Counted from the stretch's first letter, positions 1 to 9,342 are shown. The stretch is 64,000 nt of DNA from G963665815 sp942492065 (GCA_942492065.1 CALODV010000013.1:1302001-1366000); one strand, 5' to 3'. A program made the numbers and translations. The notes: generated by a model from the letters alone, not told the origin.

Positions 1-2
1 TA

Positions 3-905
3 TACCAGAAAAATGGTTGTGAAGCAATTGTGGCTGTCGGGGGTGGGAGTCCAATGGACTGTGCTAAAGGAATTGGGATAGTTGCCATGAATCAGGGACA
101 CATACTGGACTATGAAGGTGTTAATAGAATAAAAAAACCTTTACCTCCTATGATTTTTATTCCCACTACTGCAGGAACTTCATCAGATGTGTCTCAATTT
201 ACAATAGTTAACGACACAACCAGAAAAGTAAAGATTGCAATTATCAGCAAAATAATAATTCCGGACGTAGCACTGATTGACTCAGAAACAACTTTAACAA
301 AGGATGATTTTCTTACAGCCTGTACAGGTATGGACGCTCTTGTTCACGCAATGGAGGCGTATGTTTCAATTGCCAATTCAAAGCTAACTGATGTACATGC
401 CCTGGAGGCTATTAGATATATTTTCAGATACCTTCCTGATTTAATTAAATCCCCGGGAGACATTGAGGTTCGAGAAAAGATTATGTATGCCAGCATGGAA
501 GCAGGGTTTGCTTTCTCAAATGCTATTCTGGGGGCTGTTCATGCTATGGCTCACAGTTTGGGAGGGTTACTTGATTTGCCTCATGGATTGTGCAATTCGC
601 TCTTACTTGAACATGTTATTGGTGCTAATTATGTATCAGTACCTGAACGATACAAGAACATCGCATCTAACCTGGGTATTGATTGTTCAGGTAAAGACAA
701 TCAATATCCTAAACAAAAACTTATAGAGAAGGCTGTAGACTTGAGGATTTCTGTTGGTATAGATACAAGTCTCTCTAAGGTAGGAGTAAAGCCGGAGAAA
801 ATACCAAGACTCTCTGAATTTGCTCATAAGGATGCATGTCTGTTAACGAATCCAAGAAAGTTAAATGTTGAAGAAATAGGAGAGCTTTATGAGCGTGCAC
901 TCTGA
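3..905 (+). CDS. iron-containing alcohol dehydrogenase, 5'-truncated by window edge
   Basis: The frame is open from the left edge, so the N-terminus lies outside the window. What remains (about 300 residues) is the end of the NAD(P)-binding domain and the whole metal-binding domain of a group III Fe-dependent alcohol dehydrogenase. The NAD-binding GGGSPMD motif is near the beginning, GMDALVHAMEAY follows, and the metal-ligand segment HAMAHSLGG...PHG comes after that. The family oxidises alcohols or reduces aldehydes in the cytoplasm; the substrate cannot be read from sequence. The last 17 bases overlap the start of the histidine kinase gene, so the two are probably translated from one mRNA. 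Confidence 0.9.
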   Translation, partial: YQKNGCEAIVAVGGGSPMDCAKGIGIVAMNQGHILDYEGVNRIKKPLPPMIFIPTTAGTSSDVSQFTIVNDTTRKVKIAIISKIIIPDVALIDSETTLTKDDFLTACTGMDALVHAMEAYVSIANSKLTDVHALEAIRYIFRYLPDLIKSPGDIEVREKIMYASMEAGFAFSNAILGAVHAMAHSLGGLLDLPHGLCNSLLLEHVIGANYVSVPERYKNIASNLGIDCSGKDNQYPKQKLIEKAVDLRISVGIDTSLSKVGVKPEKIPRLSEFAHKDACLLTNPRKLNVEEIGELYERAL

Positions 906-2508
906 TGCGGATAATGCTGTTATAATGGAAATAATGGGCTTAGGTGCTAAATCTGCACAAAAAAGCTATTACCCGCAGCTTAGAAAAAAGTTAATTGAGT
1001 TTGAGAAAGAAAAAGAGAGATATAGAACAATTATTTCTGCTTTGAGTGATATGATATTTGTTATGGATGAAAATAATCGACTCCTGGAATACTATGGGGC
1101 AGGAGTTGTTGATCTTCTATCTACTGATGAACTTGAGCACAAGAAGCCGGAAGATATAGCCGATTTCCCATGGTTGATGGAGTATAATAAAGCATTGGAA
1201 TTTGTCAGGACAACCGGACAGACATATCACATGAATCTAGTACAGAATATGAGAGGTGACAGATGGTATTCTGCTAACTTCAATCTCCATGAGAACAAGG
1301 AATACGTTGTAATATCTGTCAGGGATGTAACAGAAATTCGAAATACCAGATTAGAGTTGGAAAAGACAAAGAATTATATAGATGATATCTTGAACTCAAT
1401 GCCGTTTATGCTTATTGGTGTTGATTGGGATTTGAATGTTACACAATGGAATAAAAATGCAGTTGTTCAAACAGGGATTTCAGTTGAAGACGCAAAAGGT
1501 AAAACCATTACTGAACTGCTTCCCCTGACAAAATCTATTGTTGATACTATCATGGAAAGTCTGCAAAAATCTGAAGTAAAGCTTTTATCCGGTCAGAAGA
1601 GATACCAGGATAAGCAGCTTGTATATGAAGATATTACTATTTATCCGCTTACAGATAGCGTTTCTTCCGGGGCAGTTATTCTTATAGAGGATGTCAGTGA
1701 ATACATGAAGCTTCAAAAAGCTATGCTGCAGTCTGAGAAAATGATGACTGTTGGAGGACTGGCAGCAGGTATGGCACACGAGATTAACAACCCTCTTGCG
1801 GGTATTATTCAAAACGGAGAAGTACTGAAAAACAGACTTTTCGGTAACTCCAATGCCAATGCCAGAAAGGCTGAATCAATAGGAGTCGACATTAATCTGG
1901 TAAGAGAATATTTAATCCAGCGAAGAATTGATTATCTTCTTGAAAATGTAGTTAAGTCGGGATTACATGCTGCCGCAATAGTGAAAAATATGCTGTCTTT
2001 CGCAAGAGAGAACAGTATTATGCAGGAAAATTGTTCAATCAGAAAGGTTATTGATGACACAATTGAGCTTGCCAGGAGTGATTATAATCTGAAGAAGAAA
2101 TTTGATTTTAAAAAAATCAGGATTATCAAGAACTACGAAGATCCAGAAGTTCTGCTGAGATGTGATGCTTCAAAGATACAACAAGTATTTCTTAATATTT
2201 TCCGAAATGGTGCAGAGGCAATGAATGAGGTGCAGAAAGAAAACTATAACCCTGAATTCAGAATTGATGTATTTTCAGGGAAAAAAATGCTTTGTGTCGA
2301 AATTACTGATAACGGACCGGGTATAAATGATGAGACTATAAAAGATATATTCAATCCTTTCTTTACCACAAAGGAGGTTGATAAAGGAACCGGTCTTGGA
2401 CTCTCAATATCTTTCTTTATCATCAAACAATTACATAATGGTAATTTGCTGGCAGAATCTCAGCTGGGAGAATGGACGAAGTTTATTATTGAACTGCCTG
2501 TTGATTAA
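889..2508 (+). CDS. soluble PAS-PAS sensor histidine kinase
   Basis: A 539-residue kinase without a signal peptide or membrane segment. A coiled N-terminal stretch leads to two PAS-like domains (about residues 40-150 and 160-275), then the dimerisation/phosphoacceptor helix with H297 in GMAHEINNP, and a HATPase domain with the N box (FLNIFRNGAEAM), DNGPGI and TGLGLS. It should autophosphorylate in response to a cytoplasmic ligand, redox state or metabolite. It overlaps the alcohol dehydrogenase gene by 17 bases, suggesting it senses or controls that metabolism. No response regulator is adjacent, so its partner lies elsewhere or left of the window. Confidence 0.9.
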   Translation: MSVHSDADNAVIMEIMGLGAKSAQKSYYPQLRKKLIEFEKEKERYRTIISALSDMIFVMDENNRLLEYYGAGVVDLLSTDELEHKKPEDIADFPWLMEYNKALEFVRTTGQTYHMNLVQNMRGDRWYSANFNLHENKEYVVISVRDVTEIRNTRLELEKTKNYIDDILNSMPFMLIGVDWDLNVTQWNKNAVVQTGISVEDAKGKTITELLPLTKSIVDTIMESLQKSEVKLLSGQKRYQDKQLVYEDITIYPLTDSVSSGAVILIEDVSEYMKLQKAMLQSEKMMTVGGLAAGMAHEINNPLAGIIQNGEVLKNRLFGNSNANARKAESIGVDINLVREYLIQRRIDYLLENVVKSGLHAAAIVKNMLSFARENSIMQENCSIRKVIDDTIELARSDYNLKKKFDFKKIRIIKNYEDPEVLLRCDASKIQQVFLNIFRNGAEAMNEVQKENYNPEFRIDVFSGKKMLCVEITDNGPGINDETIKDIFNPFFTTKEVDKGTGLGLSISFFIIKQLHNGNLLAESQLGEWTKFIIELPVD

Positions 2509-2509
2509 C

Positions 2510-2953
2510 TTATAGCTTTACTATTGTCACACCTCTGTTGGTTTTATTGAAATCCTTATCTTTTCTTAAAGATGGCATTCTCTGCAGAAGCTTTTTGCTT
2601 TTGTCCGAGTCAAAATGGAAGTTCTCTCCTTCTACGAAGAAATCTACAATCCCGGTATTTCTGAGTCTCCTTAATGCGTCTCTGAGACAGTGTCGGAGTT
2701 CACCACCTATTCCGGATGATCCATATCCATGAATTACTTTTACACAGCTATAACCGTTATTTCCCAATCGTAACAGGTTATTCCTGAGATTCTTTTCCGC
2801 TTCCTCACATGTGGGCATATTTCTTTTAATGTTGAGTATGTATAAACTTTTTCTGGGTTGTTTTACTGAAGTTACTCTAAGTTTATTCTGACAAAATGGG
2901 CATACCGGTGAGCTTGCAGGAACATTATTACCGCATATACTGCAAACGGACAT
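2510..2953 (-). CDS. zinc-ribbon Smr-domain protein
   Basis: 147 residues. The N-terminus has two CxxC pairs (CSIC...CPFC), a zinc ribbon. The C-terminal two thirds is a stand-alone Smr (MutS2 C-terminal) domain, with the diagnostic VIHGYGSSGIGGELRHCL segment (HGxG...LR). Smr domains bind or nick branched DNA or cleave RNA on collided ribosomes; which applies here is not known. AGGAAG lies just upstream of the ATG. It starts 11 bases after the TRAP permease gene on the same strand and is probably the last gene of that transcript, although a functional link to transport is not obvious. Confidence 0.8.
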   Translation of the reverse strand: MSVCSICGNNVPASSPVCPFCQNKLRVTSVKQPRKSLYILNIKRNMPTCEEAEKNLRNNLLRLGNNGYSCVKVIHGYGSSGIGGELRHCLRDALRRLRNTGIVDFFVEGENFHFDSDKSKKLLQRMPSLRKDKDFNKTNRGVTIVKL

Positions 2954-2964
2954 TATGAGTCTTC

Positions 2965-5013
2965 CTAAGCTATGGCTGTATGTCTTTTTCTGAAAATCTG
3001 TATCAGATAAGATATGCCGTACATACCGAAACCTGCAAAATACATGTAGTAGCGATATTGTGAGTCAATATTCAATAGCTTTGTTATTGAAGAAGGATAG
3101 AAGAATATCAAAGAGGTAAGCAGGAAAATTGGCACTTCATACCACTTGTTCTTGATAATGAACCAGCCCTGGACTGCATTGGTAAATGCAAAAGCTCCCA
3201 TTACAGCCATGGCAAAAATCAATAAAGCCTGACTGAATGATGATACCCCAACAAGTACAAGCTCCGGATTGAATACAAACATAAATGGTATTACTCCTGT
3301 ACGAAGATCATATATGAAGCCCTGAATCCCCGTTTTGATTGGATTTGACTTAGCTATTGCCGAAGCAGCATAGGCTGCCAGTCCGACAGGAGGAGTGTCA
3401 TCTGCCAGAATCCCGAAATAAAAGCAGAATAAATGTGCAGAGATAGCCGGAATAGGACTCATTCCTATTTTGCCACTCAGTTTCACTATGATAGGCACAG
3501 TAATTGATGCCATTACAATATATGTCGCAGTTGTAGGAAGTCCCATACCGAGAACCAGACTTGCAATTGCAGTTATGAACAACAGCAGAAAGATGTTTCC
3601 TAGGGAAAGAACTTCTACAATCTGAACAATCATACTACCAATTCCCATATTAACAATACCCACAACAATACCGGCTGTAGCTGTGGCTATTGCCACAGTT
3701 AGCATATTTCTTGAACCTGTTTTGAATCCCTCTCCCACAAGATAAAAGAACTCTTTTACTCCGCTTAGTATACCGGAACCATCTTTTATCTTTGAAGCAA
3801 GTGATCTGATCAGGATAATAGCTATGATTGTAAGTATTGCTCTGAAAGCACCAAGTTTAGGGGAGACTCTCAGGAACACAAGCTGATGTACAAGGACGAT
3901 GAGAGGAATAAGGTAGTAATATCCTTTTTTGATAACATCAGTAAACCGTGGGAGTTCTTCCTTGGGAAGTCCGCGCATATCTAATTTAGATGCTTCAAGA
4001 TGAGTAATATAGAAAAGTGCAAAGTATGAAACCAGAGCTGGAATAGCAGCGGCTTTTATTACGTCAAGATATGGGATTGCCAGATATTCTGCAATAATGA
4101 AAGCTGCAGCACCCATGATGGGCGGCATAAGCTGGCCGTTTGTACTGGCTGCAACTTCTGTTGCGGCAGCAATCTTAGGGGGATATCCCACTTTTTTCAT
4201 CAATGGAATTGTGAATGTACCGGTTGTGACAACATTGGCAATACTTGAGCCGGAAAACAAACCTGTAAATCCGCTGGATACAACAGAAGCTTTAGCAGGG
4301 CCACCTTTGAATCTGCCTAACAGGGAGATTGCCAGGTCATTGAAGAAGGCTCCGGCACCAACTTTGTCCAGCATAGCACCAAGCAGTACAAAAAGAAAAA
4401 CAGTTTGAGCAGATACATCCAGAGGAATTCCGTAAATACCTTCTGTAGAAAGCACCAGTTGAGTTACGTATTTAGTTAGTGATACTCCTTTGAACGCCAG
4501 AAATCCTGGCATATATGGACCAAGGAATGCATATGCACTGAAGCATAATGCTATAATAGCCAAAGCGGGACCAATTGCTCTGCGTGACGCTTCCTGAAGA
4601 AAAACAAGCGCTGCAAAACCCAGGACAATATCCCGGACTATTGGTCTGCCGGCTCTGGACACCAGGCCATCCCAGTCCAATATGATATACAAGACGGAAA
4701 GGACACCTACGATAGCAAGCAGGTAATCCATAATGGGAATCTTCTTTTTTTCTGAAAGAAACTTGAATCCTGTTACTTTTTTCAACATTGGAATTGTAAG
4801 GAAAATGAGAGATATAGCAAATGCAAGATGGATTGCTCTTACTGCAATAGAGTCAATCAAAAGATATTCCGGCAGCAGCATCTGGAACACTGCCCAAAGA
4901 ATCAATATAGTATCGACAAAGATTACATCAAATTTTCTGCTTCGTCGAAGCTTTCCTTCCTCTGCCTGCAGCATTTCTGTCATCTTATCATTCAAGTTAT
5001 TCTTATTATCCAT
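2965..5013 (-). CDS. TRAP transporter permease, fused 4TM/12TM (TAXI type)
   Basis: 682 residues with many hydrophobic helices across the whole length. The small (DctQ-like) and large (DctM-like) TRAP membrane subunits are fused, as is usual for TAXI systems. Conserved DctM-like stretches are visible: LGAMLDKVGAG, GLFSGSSIANVVTTG, PPIMGAAAFI and LGMGLPTTATYIV. It mediates sodium- or proton-driven uptake of a solute delivered by the TAXI receptor encoded immediately upstream. Substrates of this family include dicarboxylates and amino acids; none can be assigned here. The ATG is preceded by GGAG. A strong hairpin lies between the receptor gene and this one. Confidence 0.93.
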   Translation of the reverse strand: MDNKNNLNDKMTEMLQAEEGKLRRSRKFDVIFVDTILILWAVFQMLLPEYLLIDSIAVRAIHLAFAISLIFLTIPMLKKVTGFKFLSEKKKIPIMDYLLAIVGVLSVLYIILDWDGLVSRAGRPIVRDIVLGFAALVFLQEASRRAIGPALAIIALCFSAYAFLGPYMPGFLAFKGVSLTKYVTQLVLSTEGIYGIPLDVSAQTVFLFVLLGAMLDKVGAGAFFNDLAISLLGRFKGGPAKASVVSSGFTGLFSGSSIANVVTTGTFTIPLMKKVGYPPKIAAATEVAASTNGQLMPPIMGAAAFIIAEYLAIPYLDVIKAAAIPALVSYFALFYITHLEASKLDMRGLPKEELPRFTDVIKKGYYYLIPLIVLVHQLVFLRVSPKLGAFRAILTIIAIILIRSLASKIKDGSGILSGVKEFFYLVGEGFKTGSRNMLTVAIATATAGIVVGIVNMGIGSMIVQIVEVLSLGNIFLLLFITAIASLVLGMGLPTTATYIVMASITVPIIVKLSGKIGMSPIPAISAHLFCFYFGILADDTPPVGLAAYAASAIAKSNPIKTGIQGFIYDLRTGVIPFMFVFNPELVLVGVSSFSQALLIFAMAVMGAFAFTNAVQGWFIIKNKWYEVPIFLLTSLIFFYPSSITKLLNIDSQYRYYMYFAGFGMYGISYLIQIFRKRHTAIA

Positions 5014-5083
5014 ACATTCTCCGGTAATATTAATTTTATGTACATTATTTATAGTTGTTCATGATTTCTTTAGCATTATGAAA

Positions 5084-5119
5084 TTTTCCTGTTCCAAAGA
5101 GAACTTCAGAACAGGAAAA
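5084..5119 (-). promoter_or_regulatory. intercistronic hairpin between TRAP receptor and permease genes
   Basis: The arms TTTTCCTGTTC (5084-5094) and GAACAGGAAAA (5109-5119) are exact complements of 11 bases with a 14-base loop. It lies after the receptor stop codon and before the permease start, and only a short T run follows on the minus strand. This is typical of an mRNA-stabilising or partially terminating element that raises receptor expression over permease. The function is inferred from position. Confidence 0.55.
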
Positions 5120-5143
5120 ATACAAATTTTGTGCAGCTTCTTT

Positions 5144-6154
5144 TTATTCAATAATGAGTTCAGGTTTGATCAATTTATCAAGCCCTTTTTCTTTATAATA
5201 CTTCAAAGCACCTTTATGAATAGGAGCTGATAGCCCTTTAAGCATACTTTCTTTAGTTATCATTTTATACGCCGGGTGAAGCATTTTAAATTCTTCAAAG
5301 TTATCAAACACTTCTTTGGTTATAGCATAAACTACATCCTCGGGTACTTTTGTGGATGATACCAATGTAGCTTTTACGCCTATGGTGTTTATATCATTTT
5401 CATTGGTTGAAGTAGGATAAAAATCTTTTGAAATTACAGATTTAGCGTAATAGCTGTATTTATCAAGAAGCTTATCGATTTCCGGACCGGTGATATCTAC
5501 GAGTCGTACTTTGAGTCGACCTGCTGTAGCTTCCTTAATGTTACCGTTAGGGTGCCCGATTGTATAGAAGAAACCGTCAATTCTTTCATCCTGAATTAAT
5601 CCCGGTGACTCTACAGGTTTGATATATTCTGCTTTCAGATCCTTGTCTGCACTATAACCAATTGCTGTTAAGACATCAGTTGCACTGGCAAGATTACCTG
5701 AGCCGGCAGGTCCTAAATTGATATGTTTATCTTTGATATCTTTTATGGCTTTGATTCCACTCTTTTCGGAGGCTATCAAAGTAATAGATTCCGGATAGAT
5801 TGAGAAAACAGATCTCAGTTCTGTTTGCGGAGTTGTCCATTCTTTTGATTTTCCGTGATAAGCCAGATATTGTCTGTCAGATTGAGCAACACCAAAGTCC
5901 AGCTCACCTGATAATACTGAATTGATATTATAAACTGAACCGGCTGTTGATTCAACAGTTGCTTTTAAACCGTACTCAGCTTCTTTCTTATTGATCATTC
6001 TACTGATAGCTCCACCGGTAGGATAATATACTCCGGTTACACCACCTGTTCCGATAGTAACAAATCGGGTCCTTTTGGAATTTCCATTCTGACCGCAGCT
6101 GACAACCATGAATGCCAGTAACGCTATTAAGAAAAATAATAATATTCTTTTCAT
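5144..6154 (-). CDS. TAXI-family TRAP transporter solute-binding lipoprotein
   Basis: About 336 residues. The start is taken at 6154 because GGAGG (6159-6163) sits just upstream and the protein then begins with a lipoprotein signal (hydrophobic stretch ending MVVSC with the lipobox Cys). The mature part has the TAXI hallmarks near its start (FVTIGTGGVTGVYYPTGGAISRMIN) and a periplasmic binding fold. It would capture the substrate outside the inner membrane and pass it to the fused permease encoded next. Longer in-frame starts exist but would contain the ribosome-binding site within the coding region. Confidence 0.93.
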   Translation of the reverse strand: MKRILLFFLIALLAFMVVSCGQNGNSKRTRFVTIGTGGVTGVYYPTGGAISRMINKKEAEYGLKATVESTAGSVYNINSVLSGELDFGVAQSDRQYLAYHGKSKEWTTPQTELRSVFSIYPESITLIASEKSGIKAIKDIKDKHINLGPAGSGNLASATDVLTAIGYSADKDLKAEYIKPVESPGLIQDERIDGFFYTIGHPNGNIKEATAGRLKVRLVDITGPEIDKLLDKYSYYAKSVISKDFYPTSTNENDINTIGVKATLVSSTKVPEDVVYAITKEVFDNFEEFKMLHPAYKMITKESMLKGLSAPIHKGALKYYKEKGLDKLIKPELIIE

Positions 6155-6170
6155 ATTACCTCCAAACATT

Positions 6171-6198
6171 TTTATAACTTAAGTTAAAGGAATGTCAA
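6171..6198 (-). promoter_or_regulatory. sigma-70-type promoter of the TRAP operon
   Basis: On the minus strand, TTGACA (6198-6193) and TATAAA (6176-6171) are separated by 16 bases. The predicted start of transcription is only about 10 bases from the ATG, leaving just the GGAGG as leader. An inverted repeat TCTGAAC...GTTCAGA (6220-6226 / 6247-6253) lies upstream and could be an operator. Confidence 0.5.
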
Positions 6199-6339
6199 GA
6201 TTTTCGTATCTGCATAATTTCTGAACCTATAAGTGTCCTGAATTATGTTCAGATAATTATGAAATCTGGTGAGTTGTAAAAATGTATCTAATATTTGTGT
6301 TCTTTATACTTCATTGTTAATTACAATCGATTACTGTTA

Positions 6340-6368
6340 GTCAGGGCACTGCTATACAGTGCCCTGAC
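6340..6368 (-). terminator. strong hairpin downstream of the DUF898-like gene
   Basis: Perfect 12-base inverted repeat GTCAGGGCACTG / CAGTGCCCTGAC with a 5-base loop, 8 bases after the stop codon at 6377 on the minus strand. There is no T run on either side, so it may terminate poorly or protect the mRNA end. Confidence 0.5.
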
Positions 6369-6376
6369 ATATAAAA

Positions 6377-6709
6377 TCAGAATTTTTCAACATCTCCATT
6401 CTCTGCAAAATAGAGATTGTTAGTTTGCCATCTTTTGAATCTGCAATATCCCCAGGGACTGTATAGTCCAAAAGTAATGACTGTTAAGACTAGAATTAAT
6501 AAATATGTTCCGAACAAGCCCATACCCGTACCTTTAAATACGAGCTGTTTCCCATTAATGAATGTTCTTTCAGCAATCCATTTTTGCTGGGCGCAATAAG
6601 CCCATGGCCAGTATAAGCTAAATGTGATAATAGTCAGAATGTTTGTCCAAATCATGAGCCACCAGAAGCTTAGTCCTTTCCCTCTGAATTCAAAATTACC
6701 TGTTGGCAT
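6377..6709 (-). CDS. small membrane protein, DUF898/YjgN-like
   Basis: 110 residues from the start at 6709, which has AAGGAG a few bases upstream; an upstream in-frame ATG would add 36 residues that do not look coding. Two hydrophobic segments, each ending in a related SLYWPW / GLYSPW motif, form an internal duplication. This is the pattern of the DUF898 (YjgN) inner-membrane family. No function is established. It is divergent from the flavoprotein gene at 6842. Confidence 0.65.
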   Translation of the reverse strand: MPTGNFEFRGKGLSFWWLMIWTNILTIITFSLYWPWAYCAQQKWIAERTFINGKQLVFKGTGMGLFGTYLLILVLTVITFGLYSPWGYCRFKRWQTNNLYFAENGDVEKF

Positions 6710-6807
6710 ATTTTCTCCTTTTAGCGAATTTAACGAATTTAAGTGAACTGAAGTAATAAAGTCAAGAATTTTATATTTGGTAAAAATTATTTGATTAAAA
6801 TTCGTGA

Positions 6808-6835
6808 TTGACAACATTAATATTGTGATTAGAAT
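6808..6835 (+). promoter_or_regulatory. promoter giving a leaderless transcript
   Basis: TTGACA (6808-6813), 16-base spacer, TAGAAT (6830-6835). Only six bases separate the -10 element from the ATG at 6842, so transcription should begin at or next to the start codon. There is no Shine-Dalgarno sequence upstream of that ATG. Confidence 0.55.
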
Positions 6836-6841
6836 ACTAGC

Positions 6842-7981
6842 ATGAAAGTGAATGTAATTGTTATAGGAGCAGGTCCGGCAGGAACAACTGCAGCTTATAT
6901 ACTGGCAAAATCGGGAGTTAAGGTTACACTTATCGATGCAGAAGAATTTCCCAGACAGAAGCTTTGTGGAGGCCTACTTACTTTGAGAGCTAAAAGCCTG
7001 TTCGAAAATATTTTTGGTGAAAGCGTTAACGAAATCGCTGATTTTGAATCTGATGGTATGAAGATGTATTTCAGGGATAAACTTCTTAGTTCAGTAAGTG
7101 GATATAAGAACTCATATCTTGTGAACAGGATTGATTTTGATTATTATCTTCTAAAAAAAGCAGAGGAAGCTGGAGCACAGATAATTCTCGGTAAAAGAGT
7201 CAGTGATGTGAGTTGCAACACAATCAGGCTGGCGGATAATTCCCTGATTAACTATGACCTTCTTATTGGGGCTGACGGTGTGAACAGTGTAGTAGCTAAG
7301 CATCTCTATGGCAACTCATTTATTAAGAGCAAGACTGCTTTCTGTCTGGAAACGGAAATCCCGGTTGAGTCCGTTAAAGAAGATATAAAAGACCCTGAAG
7401 TATTCTTTGGTTATGCAAACTGGGGATATGGATGGGTGTTTCCAAAAAGTAAAACAGTCACGGTCGGTATAGGTGGGCTGCCGCACAAAAACAAGGATAT
7501 GAAGGAAGCATTCCTTCAATTACTGCAGGACCGTTTCGGAATAACAGATATTGCAGGTGTAAAAGGATTTCATGTTCCGGCAGGAGCATACAGAGCTAAA
7601 CCGGGTAAGGGGAATATAATTGTATGCGGTGACGCGGCTGGTCTGGTTGAACCGATAACAGGAGAAGGAATAGCTTTCGCCATGCAGAGCGGTAAGTTTG
7701 CTGCGGAATCAGTTCTTGAGACATTGAAAAGCAAAGGTGATCTGTATGGCAATTACATATCAAAATACAGACAAATTCTGAAGATTATGCGTATTGCCAG
7801 ATTTCTCAGGCTCTTTATATTTACTAATTTCGGGGAGAAGCTGCTCAGAAGAGAAATGCCCCGATCTGAAAGAGCAATCAAAAGACATGTTGATTTGATG
7901 TCAGATGATATGAGTTACGAAGAATATCTGAAAATAATTATGAAGAGGTTAATACAAAAACTGCTGAAAATCGGTAGATAA
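6842..7981 (+). CDS. geranylgeranyl reductase-family FAD-dependent oxidoreductase
   Basis: 379 residues. It opens with the Rossmann motif GAGPAGTTAA, followed by FPRQKLCGG, which is typical of the geranylgeranyl reductase / digeranylgeranylglycerophospholipid reductase family. The second FAD-binding motif (VCGDAAGLVEPITGEGIAFAM) is near residue 260. Members reduce isoprenoid double bonds in lipids, quinones or pigments; some act on other hydrophobic substrates, so the exact role is open. Soluble or membrane-associated in the cytoplasm. No neighbouring gene defines the pathway. It appears to be expressed from a leaderless mRNA. Confidence 0.85.
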   Translation: MKVNVIVIGAGPAGTTAAYILAKSGVKVTLIDAEEFPRQKLCGGLLTLRAKSLFENIFGESVNEIADFESDGMKMYFRDKLLSSVSGYKNSYLVNRIDFDYYLLKKAEEAGAQIILGKRVSDVSCNTIRLADNSLINYDLLIGADGVNSVVAKHLYGNSFIKSKTAFCLETEIPVESVKEDIKDPEVFFGYANWGYGWVFPKSKTVTVGIGGLPHKNKDMKEAFLQLLQDRFGITDIAGVKGFHVPAGAYRAKPGKGNIIVCGDAAGLVEPITGEGIAFAMQSGKFAAESVLETLKSKGDLYGNYISKYRQILKIMRIARFLRLFIFTNFGEKLLRREMPRSERAIKRHVDLMSDDMSYEEYLKIIMKRLIQKLLKIGR

Positions 7982-8235
7982 GTCAGTATTTATGACAGAA
8001 ATGGCATAAAAAAGGAAATAACAGCCTAAGTTTAGGTATTAGAGTGTTTAAAATATGTTTTCTTACGTTCAGTGTATTTTCTCCAAAAGGTTTATCCCCA
8101 GTATTTCTTGATAGAGATCACAGGTTCTGGATAACTGCGAAAACAAAATAGTTTTCTATATTAAAACAATTATTCTTGACAAAAACTGATTAATAATCTG
8201 CTGAATAGAACAAACTAAATAAATATGAGGTTAAC

Positions 8236-9342
8236 ATGGCAAAAGTAACTGTTACGAAAGTAAATAAATACTATGAAAACGGATTTCATGCTGTTAAGGA
8301 TGCAAACATTGTCGCTGAAGATAAGGAATTTGTTATTCTGGTAGGTCCTTCAGGATGCGGAAAAACAACCACTCTGAGAATGATTGCCGGTCTGGAAGAA
8401 ATCTCTGACGGAGATATTCATATCGGCGATAAGAAAGTTAATGATATTCCACCTAAAGACCGTGATATTGCCATGGTTTTCCAGAACTATGCACTGTACC
8501 CTCATATGACAGTTTTCCAGAACATGGCTTTCGCTCTGAAATTGAGAAAAACACCAAAAGCTGAGATTCAGCAGAAAGTCACAGAAGCTGCCGGTTTACT
8601 TGGGATAGAATCCTTACTGGACAGAAAGCCAAAGCAGCTTTCCGGTGGGCAGAGACAGCGTGTTGCTCTTGGTAGAGCAATTGTACGTAACCCAAAAGTA
8701 TTCCTTTTTGACGAACCTCTTTCTAATCTTGATGCAAAACTCAGAGTGCAGATGAGAAGTGAAATCAGCAAGCTTCATAAAAAGCTGGATACAACTATGA
8801 TCTATGTTACACACGATCAGGTTGAAGCTATGACAATGGGAGATAAAATTGTTGTGATGAAGGACGGAGTTGTTCATCAGGTAGATTCTCCACTTAATAT
8901 TTATAACAACCCGGTTAATCTGTTTGTTGCCAGTTTTATTGGCAGTCCATCCATAAATCAGATGCACGGAAAAATTATTGCTGAAGGTAATAAGTTATTG
9001 TTTGATGAAGGAACTTTTAAAATTGAGCTGCTTCCTGAGCAGAAATCTTACATGCAGAAATACGCCGGAAAAGAAGTTATCATGGGAATTCGCCCGGAAG
9101 ATCTCTTCGATTCAAAATACGATACATTGGTAGAACACCCTCAGAGAATTGATGCTATCTGCGAAATAGTTGAACCTATGGGAAATGAGTTTATTGTCTA
9201 TCTGGATACTAAGAAATCAAAACTCGTTGCCAGACTCGATCCTAAAAAACTACCGGAAATAGATAAGAAGCTTCAGATTACTATCGATATGCAGAAAGTA
9301 CATTTCTTTGATAAGGATTCGGAAATCCGCATATTCGAATAA
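8236..9342 (+). CDS. ABC transporter ATP-binding protein, MalK/UgpC/MsmX family
   Basis: 368 residues: an ABC domain (Walker A GPSGCGKTT, Q-loop, signature LSGGQRQRVALG, Walker B FLFDEPLSNLD, then a TOBE-type regulatory domain from about residue 240). This architecture energises carbohydrate importers. No permease or binding protein is adjacent, so it may be an orphan ATPase shared by several sugar importers, as known for MsmX. GAGG precedes the ATG, and a strong terminator follows at 9365. Preference for sugar systems is family knowledge, not visible in the sequence. Confidence 0.9.
   Translation: MAKVTVTKVNKYYENGFHAVKDANIVAEDKEFVILVGPSGCGKTTTLRMIAGLEEISDGDIHIGDKKVNDIPPKDRDIAMVFQNYALYPHMTVFQNMAFALKLRKTPKAEIQQKVTEAAGLLGIESLLDRKPKQLSGGQRQRVALGRAIVRNPKVFLFDEPLSNLDAKLRVQMRSEISKLHKKLDTTMIYVTHDQVEAMTMGDKIVVMKDGVVHQVDSPLNIYNNPVNLFVASFIGSPSINQMHGKIIAEGNKLLFDEGTFKIELLPEQKSYMQKYAGKEVIMGIRPEDLFDSKYDTLVEHPQRIDAICEIVEPMGNEFIVYLDTKKSKLVARLDPKKLPEIDKKLQITIDMQKVHFFDKDSEIRIFE

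Noticed and set aside
4097..5230. Plus-strand ORFs of 78-165 codons opposite the TRAP permease and receptor genes
   Set aside because: They are antisense to well-conserved genes, lack ribosome-binding sites and have no recognisable protein features.
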